This document shows, piece after piece, positions 21,986 to 30,620 of a stretch of DNA of 33,809 nt (positions are counted from its first letter, which is position 1; the number at the start of each line of letters is the position of its first letter). This DNA comes from Bacteroidales bacterium (lineage in GTDB: Bacteria > Bacteroidota > Bacteroidia > Bacteroidales > VadinHA17), in NCBI GenBank assembly GCA_012517605.1, contig JAAYUS010000230.1:1-33809 (forward strand). Direction: 5' to 3'. Both the position numbers and the translations under genes were made by a program. Under the pieces are notes generated by a model. The model did no database searches. It worked only from the letters and a program-made list of their open reading frames with translations, and was not told the origin of the DNA.

Positions 21986-23122
21986 CTATAAAAATCCGGG
22001 AACAAGTCCGATTATAACACCACCCGCAATGACAGAAGCTATCTGTCCCGAAACATTGGCTCCTGCAGCGTGCATGAGCAGATGATTCTGGGGATCGGCT
22101 TCAAGTCCCATCCTCTGTATGACCCTCGACGACATCGGGAATGCGGATATCCCTGCTGCTCCGACCATGGGGTTTATCTTTTGCTTAAGGAACAGATTCA
22201 GGATTCTGGCAAATGTAGCCCCGGCAATTGTATCAAAAATAAATGCCAGCAGACCAAGGCACATGATAAGTATGGTTTTCACGGTAACGAACGACTCGGC
22301 TTTCATGGTGGCTGCAATAGTTATGCCAAGGAGAAGTGTGATAAGATTAACAAAATCCCTCTGGGCCGTTTCCGATAGAGACCTTAGCACCCCGCACTCC
22401 CTGATCAGGTTCCCGAACATCAGAAAACCAACAAGGGCTATCGACGCCGGTGCAACGAGACCTGCTATAATCGTAACCACTACCGGGAAAAGGATCCTTG
22501 TAAGCTTTGAAACACTCTCAGGATTATATTTCATTCTTATTTTTCTTTCCTTTTCAGTAGTGCAGAGCTTTATCGCAAAGGGCTGAATAATAGGCACCAG
22601 AGCCATATAAGAATACGCCGCGATGGCAATTGGCCCAATATACTGGCTCTTAAGCACCTGGGAAACAAGTATTGAGGTTGGTCCGTCGGCTGCACCTATA
22701 ATACCAATCGATGCTGCATCTTTAAGATCGAATCCGAGCAGAGTTGCAATAATTACTGTAGCAAAAATGCCAAACTGGGCAGCAGCGCCAAATAAAAACA
22801 GCCGTGGATTTGACAGGAGGGGACCGAAATCTATCATTGCCCCAATTCCGATAAAAAGGAGAAGCGGCATTGCTTCCGATGCTTCAATACCAGTTTTGAA
22901 CAGCCAGTCGATTATCCCGGTTACCTGCCCTATCCCCTGAATGTTCTGATCGAGCGCTCCCGACAAGGGAAGATTTACAAGGATAGCCCCGAATCCCATG
23001 GGGAGCAGCAACGAAGGCTCAAGTTGCCTGTCTATGGCAAGATAAATCAGGATGCCTCCGATAATCCACATCAATATCTGCTTCCATGTTATGAGGATGA
23101 TGCCGTCAAGTAAGAAATCCAT
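21986..23122 (-). CDS. oadB: Na+-pumping decarboxylase beta subunit
   Basis: A 378-aa polytopic membrane protein of the oxaloacetate/methylmalonyl-CoA/glutaconyl-CoA decarboxylase beta family. It couples decarboxylation of carboxybiotin to Na+ export. Family blocks are LLFIGIGAMIDFGPLLSNPR, IGIIGAADGPTSILVS (the conserved Asp of the ion path) and the MFGNLIRECGVL and ISAFPMSSRVIQRMG stretches. About nine to ten hydrophobic segments are seen. The gamma-like gene follows, but no alpha or biotin-carrier subunit is in the window, so the acyl substrate is unknown; methylmalonyl-CoA is common in this phylum. It may have its own promoter (TATCTTTA, about 50 bp upstream). Confidence 0.93.
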   Translation of the reverse strand: MDFLLDGIILITWKQILMWIIGGILIYLAIDRQLEPSLLLPMGFGAILVNLPLSGALDQNIQGIGQVTGIIDWLFKTGIEASEAMPLLLFIGIGAMIDFGPLLSNPRLFLFGAAAQFGIFATVIIATLLGFDLKDAASIGIIGAADGPTSILVSQVLKSQYIGPIAIAAYSYMALVPIIQPFAIKLCTTEKERKIRMKYNPESVSKLTRILFPVVVTIIAGLVAPASIALVGFLMFGNLIRECGVLRSLSETAQRDFVNLITLLLGITIAATMKAESFVTVKTILIMCLGLLAFIFDTIAGATFARILNLFLKQKINPMVGAAGISAFPMSSRVIQRMGLEADPQNHLLMHAAGANVSGQIASVIAGGVIIGLVPGFL

Positions 23123-23169
23123 TCAGATGAGTTTTGTCAATATCCTTTAGATGGATCTAATATGAACTG

Positions 23170-23177
23170 TAAAGATA
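23170..23177 (-). promoter_or_regulatory. Putative -7 box for oadB-oadG
   Basis: TATCTTTA (minus strand) lies 48 bp before the oadB start, in the 77-bp gap after the envelope operon. It has one mismatch to TAnnTTTG and no clear -33 TTG. Confidence 0.35.
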
Positions 23178-23199
23178 TTTAATTAAGATGATTTTTGCT

Positions 23200-24903
23200 T
23201 TATTTCACAATGAACGATTTGGTGGCTGAGATCATTTTTCCCGGTCCCGAAATTCCATGTATGGTTATTGAATATTCACCCGGTACATCCGGTGTCCAGA
23301 ATCCGAATTCAGCCTTTCCGTCAGCATCAGTCGTTACTGATGGATTCCAGTAAAGGGTATTTCTGAGATCTGGTTTTCGTCCCGACTTTGCATGGTCATC
23401 GTTATATGAAGGAGAGACAAAATCACGGGCCGGTTCAACAGTCCTGTAAGGTACTATTGCAGCATAATCAGGCATGGTTACCTTGCTGAAATCACCTGAT
23501 TTTGTTATTACATTGACAATTCCGTGAAGAATCAGATCACCGGTAAGATATGGGGTTTTGACGACTTCTATCTTCTCGACAAGCCCAGGGTCGAGGCTGA
23601 CAAGTACATTAAGGTCGTTAAGTATAACACCATCAATCATTACAAGAGGGGGTTCCTCATAGAATGTTCCTGTAAGCGGATTTGTTATCTTCACTTCATA
23701 TCCATTTTTACCCTTTCTTAAAATTATGCCAGGGACAAGCTCAAAAAAGACCTCTGTCATATCAGGGAGCCTGATATAGTCGTCGAGGAATATTTCCATC
23801 TCCGGGATCCCATAGAACCTTCTTTTAAGTATGTTCCCGGGCTCATCTGTTTTTTCCTCACTTCTTGCAGTTATTCCATATATCCTGTTAACCTGATGGT
23901 TGAAACTTAAATTTTCGAAAATTTCCGTTTCCCTTCCATGGAGCGAATCTTTAAAATGCACCGATCCGGGCAACTTCAATGAAAAAGACGGCTCAATCTC
24001 AAGCCTCATCTCATTATCCGGAACCTCCGGCTGAAGTATGTAAGTTCTTTGCCTGCTGTCGACCGGAATTATAAAAGTATAGCGACCCGAAGAATCCTTC
24101 TCAGCATACCTGAATCCGGCAATCTTGCCCTGAACAGACATGAACAACCGGTTCTGTCTGCCCGAAGTACCGCCTTCCTCATTCCTTATCCTCAGGGTTA
24201 GGAAATGGCCTTCGCTCTCATAATCATTCCGTAAGGCGGATATCTGAGAACCGGCTTTCCCACTGAATTCAAAGCCTGAGTCCGAAACAGACGAAGGGGC
24301 AACAGAAACGCTCATATCAGCAAACCGGGAAGTGACTGGACCCGCTTTTCCTGCAAGGATTTTTACTACAACCTTTTCACGGTATCCGAAAACGGTATCT
24401 GCAAGGATGCTTACTGTCTCATAATCCATATGAATGTTTCTTTGCGGAAAATTACGTGATGAATCTGAAGGATTGACATTTCTTAAATATGATAATGCCT
24501 TGAACGGGTTATAAATTCCGATTGTTTTCATAGTGCAGCCGTCAGGAAGATTGTTCTTCATCCTGTTTGTATATGCCCTTATAATGTAATCACCTGAGCT
24601 GATTGTATCAGGAATGGGAAATGTTCCCTCACCTTTTCCTTCATTCAGCTTTATCCTGAGCTGAACGACCGGAGTGTTCCATGGACTTATCAGCTCGACG
24701 TATGCAACCAGGCTGACAGGCGTCAGCCTTCCTGTTGCCTGATCGGTGTTGTAAATGCTGAACCAAAGGTCTTCCCCTGCAACGTATTTATTCCTGTCGG
24801 CATGAATCCCGATCTGCTCAATCGGCTGGCCTTTCAGCATGGCCGTTAAGGACAGGATGATCAGAAGTGAAAATATTTTTACAGGAGTTTTCATCATTTT
24901 CAT
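23200..24903 (-). CDS. Secreted MG2/plug-domain protein without a beta barrel, 567 aa
   Basis: A signal peptide (to about residue 25) is followed by a macroglobulin MG2-like domain (about 30-130: IGIHADRNKYVAGEDLWFSI and SSGDYIIRAYTNRM). The middle is unassigned. A TonB-receptor plug-like segment lies at about 395-475 (PPLVMIDGVILNDLNVLVS, EKIEVVKTP, GIVNVITKSG). The end is another MG-type fold (GKAEFGFWTPDVPGEYSITI, residues 534-553). There is no beta barrel, so it would be periplasmic or attached to the outer membrane. It is the last gene of the receptor operon, 9 bp after the DUF4249 gene. It could be a plug-derived partner for the receptor or a pilin-like surface protein; the function is unknown. 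Confidence 0.8.
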   Translation of the reverse strand: MKMMKTPVKIFSLLIILSLTAMLKGQPIEQIGIHADRNKYVAGEDLWFSIYNTDQATGRLTPVSLVAYVELISPWNTPVVQLRIKLNEGKGEGTFPIPDTISSGDYIIRAYTNRMKNNLPDGCTMKTIGIYNPFKALSYLRNVNPSDSSRNFPQRNIHMDYETVSILADTVFGYREKVVVKILAGKAGPVTSRFADMSVSVAPSSVSDSGFEFSGKAGSQISALRNDYESEGHFLTLRIRNEEGGTSGRQNRLFMSVQGKIAGFRYAEKDSSGRYTFIIPVDSRQRTYILQPEVPDNEMRLEIEPSFSLKLPGSVHFKDSLHGRETEIFENLSFNHQVNRIYGITARSEEKTDEPGNILKRRFYGIPEMEIFLDDYIRLPDMTEVFFELVPGIILRKGKNGYEVKITNPLTGTFYEEPPLVMIDGVILNDLNVLVSLDPGLVEKIEVVKTPYLTGDLILHGIVNVITKSGDFSKVTMPDYAAIVPYRTVEPARDFVSPSYNDDHAKSGRKPDLRNTLYWNPSVTTDADGKAEFGFWTPDVPGEYSITIHGISGPGKMISATKSFIVK

Positions 24904-24912
24904 TTATCTTCC

Positions 24913-26031
24913 TCAGAATTCTTCCCAGAATGGTGGCCTTACCTTTGTCCCCCGTGTTGAACAATCGGCACATTCCTTGAAAGTGGTGATTACCCAGAAT
25001 GGCGGAATTTCATCACTGAAATCCTCAATCACCCAGTAATCGCTGTTAAGGCCGGTGTCCGGAAGAACCCCTTGAAGTGTGTCGGTGGCACAGTATGTTA
25101 CAAAAACCGGCAGTCCAAGGAACGTATCATGAATGAACAGCCTCTTTTCCGTAACTGCAGATACGCTGAAATAACCCAGCACTGTTTCCTCAGGATCATC
25201 GCAGCAACGTATGTTGCCCTGGATTGACATCGGGGTTACATCATAAAGGTTTCCGACATTCTGGGATACATTCCTGATCTTTTCCCAGAAATTGTATTCT
25301 TCTTCGCTTACCGAATACTGACGTACAAGAATGCTGTAAGTCTCCTTGAGCCTGTCGGATTTGTTTGAAACAAAAAGAACAGGGAATTTTGAAACCTTTG
25401 CCTGGCTGTAAAGGGAAGTGTTTTTAACAAGGATCTCATCCGAACGCTCTGTGACCCAGCAGATCTTATTTACCACATTGTAAGGGATCTGGTATTCCCA
25501 TGTTTCGACATAATCCCATCTGAAGAAGAGACATTTGCCCGACGGATCATAGGAATCGACATATATCCTTGCGCCTTCATCAATATCGTTTGAATCTCTT
25601 GCAGCCGTTATCACAACCTTTTCGTAATAAAGTGAATTTATTGGCGGCACAGGAAGCATCTCAACGAATCCGGTTTCATAGCTCTTTCCGTTTACTTTTA
25701 CGTTCAGAGCATACCGACCTCCTGTCCGGCCTCTGAAAACCGTGGAATCGGTGACATAAGTTCCTGCAGGAGATTCCCTGAGCGTTGTTACAATCCCATT
25801 TTCATCAGTTATTGTAACAACAGCCCCTGTCACTTTGTTTGTGCCTACCGGTTTTCCGATCCTTGTAGATAAGGACAGCTTTATCCTGTTAACACTATTC
25901 TGGTCGGTTATCATCCCTTCCACAACAAGAAGCTCCTCATCCGTCCTGATCTCCGGGTCAAATTCGATGGTGCAGCCCTCTGCAAGAGACAGAATGTAAA
26001 ACATCAATATGATCGCCGAAAGTCTTATCAT
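24913..26031 (-). CDS. DUF4249 outer-membrane lipoprotein, 372 aa
   Basis: A lipoprotein signal with a lipobox ending at C20 (ILSLAEGC). It then has the DUF4249 layout: an Ig-like N-terminal domain (ELLVVEGMITDQNSVNRIKL, AVVTITDENG, GGRYALNVKVNGKSYE), and a C-terminal half with SVSEEEYNFWEKI, a cysteine pair (RCCDDPEETVLGYFSVSAV) and a C-terminal FKECADCSTRGT. In Bacteroidota these lipoproteins sit directly next to TonB-dependent receptors and are thought to act like SusD, capturing ligand. Only 2 bp separate it from the receptor stop. The ligand is unknown. Confidence 0.88.
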   Translation of the reverse strand: MIRLSAIILMFYILSLAEGCTIEFDPEIRTDEELLVVEGMITDQNSVNRIKLSLSTRIGKPVGTNKVTGAVVTITDENGIVTTLRESPAGTYVTDSTVFRGRTGGRYALNVKVNGKSYETGFVEMLPVPPINSLYYEKVVITAARDSNDIDEGARIYVDSYDPSGKCLFFRWDYVETWEYQIPYNVVNKICWVTERSDEILVKNTSLYSQAKVSKFPVLFVSNKSDRLKETYSILVRQYSVSEEEYNFWEKIRNVSQNVGNLYDVTPMSIQGNIRCCDDPEETVLGYFSVSAVTEKRLFIHDTFLGLPVFVTYCATDTLQGVLPDTGLNSDYWVIEDFSDEIPPFWVITTFKECADCSTRGTKVRPPFWEEF

Positions 26032-26033
26032 TG

Positions 26034-28766
26034 TCAGAAGTCAAAGTTGAATGAGAGTGATGGAATTGGTTTTGAAAATATTGAAAGATAATATCCCCTC
26101 ACTGTGTTATTCACATTCCTGAAATATGCCGAGTAAACATTATCTCTTCCGAAAACATTGTAAATCGAGAATATCCAGTGAGGCTGTGCTATTTTCTTCG
26201 ATTTCAGGGTGCCGCTTATCTTTACGGAAAGATCAAGCCTCGAGTAATACGGGATTCTGTAGCTGTTCCTGTCGGAATAATGGTTTATTATAATATCTCC
26301 TATCTTGTAGGATGTTACGGGGTATGTAACCGGACGACCGGAACTGAAATCGTAATTAGCAGAAAGACTGACGCGCCGCGACCATATACAGTTAAGAGTA
26401 AGAACCAGGTCGTGGGGCCTGTCAAAACTTGCAGAGAACCATTTCCCGGAGTTGATTATCTCATCCCTGAAAGATCCTGTACTTTTAAGAAGAACTCTTG
26501 AATAGGTATAGCCGGCGCTCCAGCGGATCCTTCCCTCCGGCTTTTTAAGCAGCAGTTCGATTCCGTAAGCTTTTCCCCTGACATTCACAAGATCACGTTC
26601 AACACATTCGTTCATGACAAGATTTGTCCCTCCCTTGAAATCTGTAAGGTTCTCCATGATCTTGTAATAAATTTCTGCAGAGAATTCTACCTTATTCCTG
26701 TTGATTATCCTGTAGTAGCCTGCTGCAAATTGCTCCCCTGTCTGAGGCTTAAGGTAGTAATCACTTAATTTCCAGATATCGGTAGGGGCGATGGATGTAG
26801 TATTGGAAAGCTGGTGGAGGTATTGCCTGGTATGGTTATAATTAAGTTTCAGCGAGCTGTAATCGCCAAGTCTGAAATTTGCAGACAGCCTGATTTCGGG
26901 GCCTGAATATTTCCTGTAAATCCCGGATCTTTTAAAAGAGACCGTATCCATGACCGACGAAAGGCTTCTTGAGGATTCAGGATTGTAAATAAACACTGTC
27001 TGAGGTCCGAGGGCAAAGAATGTTGAAAACCTTAAACCTGCATTCAGGGAAAGATAATCTGTAAGGGTATATTTGTCCTCAAGCCATACAGATCCTTCAA
27101 TTGCTCTCTGGTTCTGAATCGAATTTGGCAAAACAAGAGATGAATCATCTGCCGGCCTGTAATTCCCCGGTACAACATTGTAACGGGTAAGTTCGCTCCC
27201 GAAATTAAATTCGCTTCTTCCTTTGAAAAGGTTGAATTCTGCCTTCAATCCTGTACTGTTAATGCTGTGTATCAGGCTGAAGGCTTCTTCGGGAACCCTG
27301 ACGCTTGAAATATTGTATTTGTAATAACTGTTATTGACTGTCAGAGAGGAAAAAAACATGCTGGTGAAATAATGGCGCCACCTCGCCGACACTATGCTGT
27401 TCATGTATTTGTATGAAGTATCGGAGTTGAGCCTGAAGGCATCATGGCTGTAATATGCCGAGAGGTCAATCTTGTTTTTCCTGCCGGGATCCCATGCTAT
27501 CCGGGCATTCAGATCATTGAATGAGGCGCTGCTGTTATTGAGCTGTGTATTCTCAACAGCCCTCAGGATCCAGTCGGAATATGTTGTTCTGCCTGTAAGA
27601 AGGTAAAAGAGAGTGTCTTTTTTTATCGGACCTTCAACCGAAAAATGTGCAGTTACCGGGCTTATACCCGCGTTGCCTGCGAATTCTCTTCTGTTGCCTT
27701 CCCTTGGCACTATCTCAAGCACCGAAGATAATCTCCCTCCGAACCTTCCAGGAATGCCCCCCTTATACAATGTCACATCCCTGATGATATCAGGATTCAC
27801 TGCGGAAAAGAATCCGAAGAAATGATTTGAATTATAAAGGGGTGCACCATAAAGAAGAATGAGGTTCTGGTCGGCAGAGCCGCCTCTTACATTGAACCCT
27901 GCCGATCCTTCCCCGATAGTATTAACTCCGGGCACCAGCAGAATACTCTTTACAATATCCGATTCCCCCATAGATGTAGGCATGAGACGAAATGATGTTA
28001 CATTGACCTTTTCGACGCCTACTTCAAAGCGTTGGACCGTTACATCCTTTTCGGCAGTAATGACAGCTTCTTTAAGGGGAACAAGCACATTTTTCATTTC
28101 AATATTCAGTTCACCCTGATCAAAAATGTTGAGTTCTACCGTCTTTTCCTTCATCCCCACGAATGAAAACCGGACCTGGTGTGATCCCTTTGGGATAATC
28201 AGCCTGTAAAATCCGTACTGGTTGGAAATTGTACCTGATGAAAGTCCGGCTATATAGATTGTCGCTCCTGCAACAGGTTCCCTGGTGTCCTCATTAGTTA
28301 TATAGCCTGACAACATTACATCTCCGGGAATATCCCTGCCTGCAGGATTTCCAATTACAGTTACGAGGTTGCCCTGACTAACAACACTTCCGGTTCCCGG
28401 TAAGCGATCAGGCCCGGGAATATATTTCCCGCCTCCGCCCGGTGCCTCTCCCGCAAGTTTAATTACGTATGATTTTGTTAATATTATGCTGCCCTTTCTG
28501 AATTCATACCAGTAAATATCTTTTTCAGCGAACAAGGAGTCGAGGATCTCTCCAAGCACTTTCTTTCCAGGATAGTCACCCAGGACAATGTCATTTATCC
28601 AGCCTTTTTCATAGAAGAACTTAATATTATGGGCGGCTTCGGCTTTCTGAACAAACGACTCAAACTGCTCACCGCTGTAATCCCAGTCGATGATATAATT
28701 CTCCTGGGCAGCAGCAGAGGCAGCTATCAGAACAAGTATTGCAACTACGGCGGATCTGAATCGCAT
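26034..28766 (-). CDS. TonB-dependent receptor with STN and carboxypeptidase-like domains, 910 aa
   Basis: A signal peptide (to about residue 20) precedes an STN (secretin/TonB N-terminal) domain (about 24-102). A 45-residue Gly/Pro linker leads to a CarboxypepD_reg-like domain (about 152-240: LSGYITNEDTREPVAGATIY and YGFYRLIIPKGSHQVRF). The plug follows (about 260-370: SDIVKSILLVPGVNTIGEG, GFNVRGGSADQNLILLYGAP, FGGRLSSVLEI), then a beta barrel ending in aromatic ...SLSFNFDF. It imports a large ligand using TonB energy. STN domains usually signal to FecR/sigma systems, but none is in the window. It begins immediately after the stop of the upstream secreted protein, which is part of the same operon. 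Confidence 0.94.
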   Translation of the reverse strand: MRFRSAVVAILVLIAASAAAQENYIIDWDYSGEQFESFVQKAEAAHNIKFFYEKGWINDIVLGDYPGKKVLGEILDSLFAEKDIYWYEFRKGSIILTKSYVIKLAGEAPGGGGKYIPGPDRLPGTGSVVSQGNLVTVIGNPAGRDIPGDVMLSGYITNEDTREPVAGATIYIAGLSSGTISNQYGFYRLIIPKGSHQVRFSFVGMKEKTVELNIFDQGELNIEMKNVLVPLKEAVITAEKDVTVQRFEVGVEKVNVTSFRLMPTSMGESDIVKSILLVPGVNTIGEGSAGFNVRGGSADQNLILLYGAPLYNSNHFFGFFSAVNPDIIRDVTLYKGGIPGRFGGRLSSVLEIVPREGNRREFAGNAGISPVTAHFSVEGPIKKDTLFYLLTGRTTYSDWILRAVENTQLNNSSASFNDLNARIAWDPGRKNKIDLSAYYSHDAFRLNSDTSYKYMNSIVSARWRHYFTSMFFSSLTVNNSYYKYNISSVRVPEEAFSLIHSINSTGLKAEFNLFKGRSEFNFGSELTRYNVVPGNYRPADDSSLVLPNSIQNQRAIEGSVWLEDKYTLTDYLSLNAGLRFSTFFALGPQTVFIYNPESSRSLSSVMDTVSFKRSGIYRKYSGPEIRLSANFRLGDYSSLKLNYNHTRQYLHQLSNTTSIAPTDIWKLSDYYLKPQTGEQFAAGYYRIINRNKVEFSAEIYYKIMENLTDFKGGTNLVMNECVERDLVNVRGKAYGIELLLKKPEGRIRWSAGYTYSRVLLKSTGSFRDEIINSGKWFSASFDRPHDLVLTLNCIWSRRVSLSANYDFSSGRPVTYPVTSYKIGDIIINHYSDRNSYRIPYYSRLDLSVKISGTLKSKKIAQPHWIFSIYNVFGRDNVYSAYFRNVNNTVRGYYLSIFSKPIPSLSFNFDF

Positions 28767-29486
28767 TTATTCGTTTTTAAGGCTGTCGTAATATTTTAAT
28801 AAGGGTAAAAAAGTTTCAGGCTCTTTCACAGACAACCTGTATCCATTTGTCCTGTTATTGCTTATAAAGCCCCTGATTTCTTTCTTTTTATCCTTCAGGA
28901 GGTTAAGCAGGTCCTTTTTACTTTCCACACGAACCATTTCTGTATGATGCTTTACGAACATCCTTGTTTCCTGATAGAAGAGATCGGAGCGGCCATCAAC
29001 GGCAAGCGGCTGGATTCTTTTTGTATATTTTACGTAAAAAGCCGAAGGACCCTCATAAAGGACATTGATATAACCTCCATGGATGGCATTTGTATCTGTC
29101 CTTTTATTTATTATTTTATAAACCTTTTCGCCATTCCGGAGTGTGAAGCTGTCGACCATTTCCTTGTTCAGAATAATTACCGGATATGACTCAGACTTAA
29201 GAATAAGTTCGTCATCTGCAATGTCGTACAGAAGGTCGAGATTGTTGTATTTCCGGCCGTTCATAGTGACTGAACCTATCAGGAATGAATTTGTAAGGAA
29301 GAACTGGTGGCCGAATACTTTCTGATATTTGTTGTGCCATATCCTCCCGTTAAGCATATCCTGATCACCCGGCCTTTTTTCCTGTTCCGGACCAAGGCCC
29401 GTTTCAGCAAAGGCATTGACGGAACAAAATGCGAAAAAGAAGATAAATAAAATCGATTTCCGATTACTTCCGGACGCCATTATCAT
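28767..29486 (-). CDS. Secreted protein of unknown function heading the receptor operon, 239 aa
   Basis: A signal peptide (SILFIFFFAFCSVNAFAETG) is followed by a mature domain of about 210 residues rich in beta strands and tyrosines: NGRIWHNKYQKVFGHQFFLT, ILKSESYPVIILNKEMVDSF and LFYQETRMFVKHH. It has a helical end with KDLLNLLKDKKKEIRGF. Its stop (TAA) abuts the receptor ATG with no spacing. I do not recognise the family; short secreted proteins like this recur next to STN-type receptors. The start is either ATG 29486 or the second ATG at 29480. The 228 bp upstream, shared with the divergent TIM-barrel gene, is AT-rich with no clear promoter consensus. Confidence 0.8.
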   Translation of the reverse strand: MIMASGSNRKSILFIFFFAFCSVNAFAETGLGPEQEKRPGDQDMLNGRIWHNKYQKVFGHQFFLTNSFLIGSVTMNGRKYNNLDLLYDIADDELILKSESYPVIILNKEMVDSFTLRNGEKVYKIINKRTDTNAIHGGYINVLYEGPSAFYVKYTKRIQPLAVDGRSDLFYQETRMFVKHHTEMVRVESKKDLLNLLKDKKKEIRGFISNNRTNGYRLSVKEPETFLPLLKYYDSLKNE

Positions 29487-29714
29487 TCAAATCTTTAATT
29501 GCTTTCTGCAGGTACATAATTGTATAAAAATAACAATTTTGCAATTACTAAGTTCGTGAACGGTAAGATCGCTTCCGAACTGACCGGTCTTATCTTATTT
29601 CTTCGTATGGGGTGTAAAAGAATATCCGATGCATGGCCGGGGTTTAATATTCTTTAACATTATATATCATAACATTTTAATTAAATTTGATAATTAAAAA
29701 TTAAACCACTTACC

Positions 29715-30581
29715 ATGAAAACCCGTTACTCATTCCTTATCTTACTGCTTGCAGTAACATTAGCCTCATCGGCCCAGGAACCACGTTTTAAGATTTCGCT
29801 TGCCGAGTGGTCCCTTAACAAGAGCCTCTTCAAGAAGACTATAACCAATATGGATTTTCCGAGAATTGCAAAGGAAACCTATGGACTTGATGCAGTTGAA
29901 TATGTCAACCAATTTTTCAAGGATAAGGCTGAGGATACACAGTATCTTACCCAGCTTAAGAATGAATGTGAGAAGTATGGAGTTAAAAGCCTGCTCATCA
30001 TGGTCGACGGCGAAGGCAACCTTGCTGATACATCGGCTGCAGCCCGCAATAAGGCAGTGGAAAACCACTATAAATGGGTGAAGGCTGCTAAATTCCTCGG
30101 CTGCCATTCGATAAGGGTCAATGCAGGCGGAAGAGGTACGATGGGACAAATGCAGGCTGCAGCTATTGATGCCCTGACAAAGCTTTCTAATTACGCCGCT
30201 GACTATGGTATCAATGTAATTGTTGAAAACCACGGCGGCAATTCTTCTTATGGTAAATGGCTTGCCGAAATAATGAAATCTGTAAACAAGCCCAACTGCG
30301 GTACGCTGCCTGATCTTGGCAATTTCTATGAATATGACCGTTACAAGGGTGTAACCGAACTTATGCCATTTGCAAAGGGTGTCAGTGCAAAAACGCACGA
30401 TTTTGATGCAAACGGCAATGAGACGCAGATCGATTATGAGAAAATGATGAAGATAATTGCAGATTCAGGTTTCAAAGGATATATCGATGTCGAATATGAA
30501 GGCACAAAACTGAATGAGGATGAGGGTATAAAAGCAACAATAGCCCTTCTGAAAAAAGTCATAGAACCTTATAATAAATAG
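29715..30581 (+). CDS. Secreted sugar-phosphate isomerase/epimerase-like TIM barrel, 288 aa
   Basis: A signal peptide (MKTRYSFLILLLAVTLASSA) precedes a xylose-isomerase-like TIM barrel. Visible marks are SLAEWSL at strand 1, a VEYVN strand end, VIVENHGGNSSYGKWLAEIM (candidate metal Glu), PDLGNFYEY, AKTHDFDANGNETQIDYEKM and YIDVEYEGTK near the C-terminus. The spacing of E, D, H and E residues fits a divalent-metal site. Periplasmic members of the family are common in Bacteroidota, often near carbohydrate genes; the substrate is unknown. It is divergent from the receptor operon and may be functionally related (inference). Confidence 0.88.
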   Translation: MKTRYSFLILLLAVTLASSAQEPRFKISLAEWSLNKSLFKKTITNMDFPRIAKETYGLDAVEYVNQFFKDKAEDTQYLTQLKNECEKYGVKSLLIMVDGEGNLADTSAAARNKAVENHYKWVKAAKFLGCHSIRVNAGGRGTMGQMQAAAIDALTKLSNYAADYGINVIVENHGGNSSYGKWLAEIMKSVNKPNCGTLPDLGNFYEYDRYKGVTELMPFAKGVSAKTHDFDANGNETQIDYEKMMKIIADSGFKGYIDVEYEGTKLNEDEGIKATIALLKKVIEPYNK

Positions 30582-30582
30582 C

Positions 30583-30597
30583 GGAAAGCTGCTTTCC
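30583..30597. terminator. Hairpin between convergent genes
   Basis: GGAAAG-CTG-CTTTCC is a 6-bp (up to 7) stem directly after the TIM-barrel stop at 30581, in the 39-bp gap before the convergent metallophosphoesterase stop. It overlaps the start of the CCCTGCG repeat. Confidence 0.5.
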
Positions 30598-30620
30598 CCT
30601 GCGCCCTGCGCCCTGCGCCT
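30597..30620. repeat. CCCTGCG tandem repeat, 3.4 copies
   Basis: CCCTGCG occurs three times back to back (30597-30603, 30604-30610, 30611-30617), plus CCT. It is very GC-rich inside an AT-rich gap between two convergent genes. Short repeats of this kind recur in other genomes between genes. No function is evident. Confidence 0.8.
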
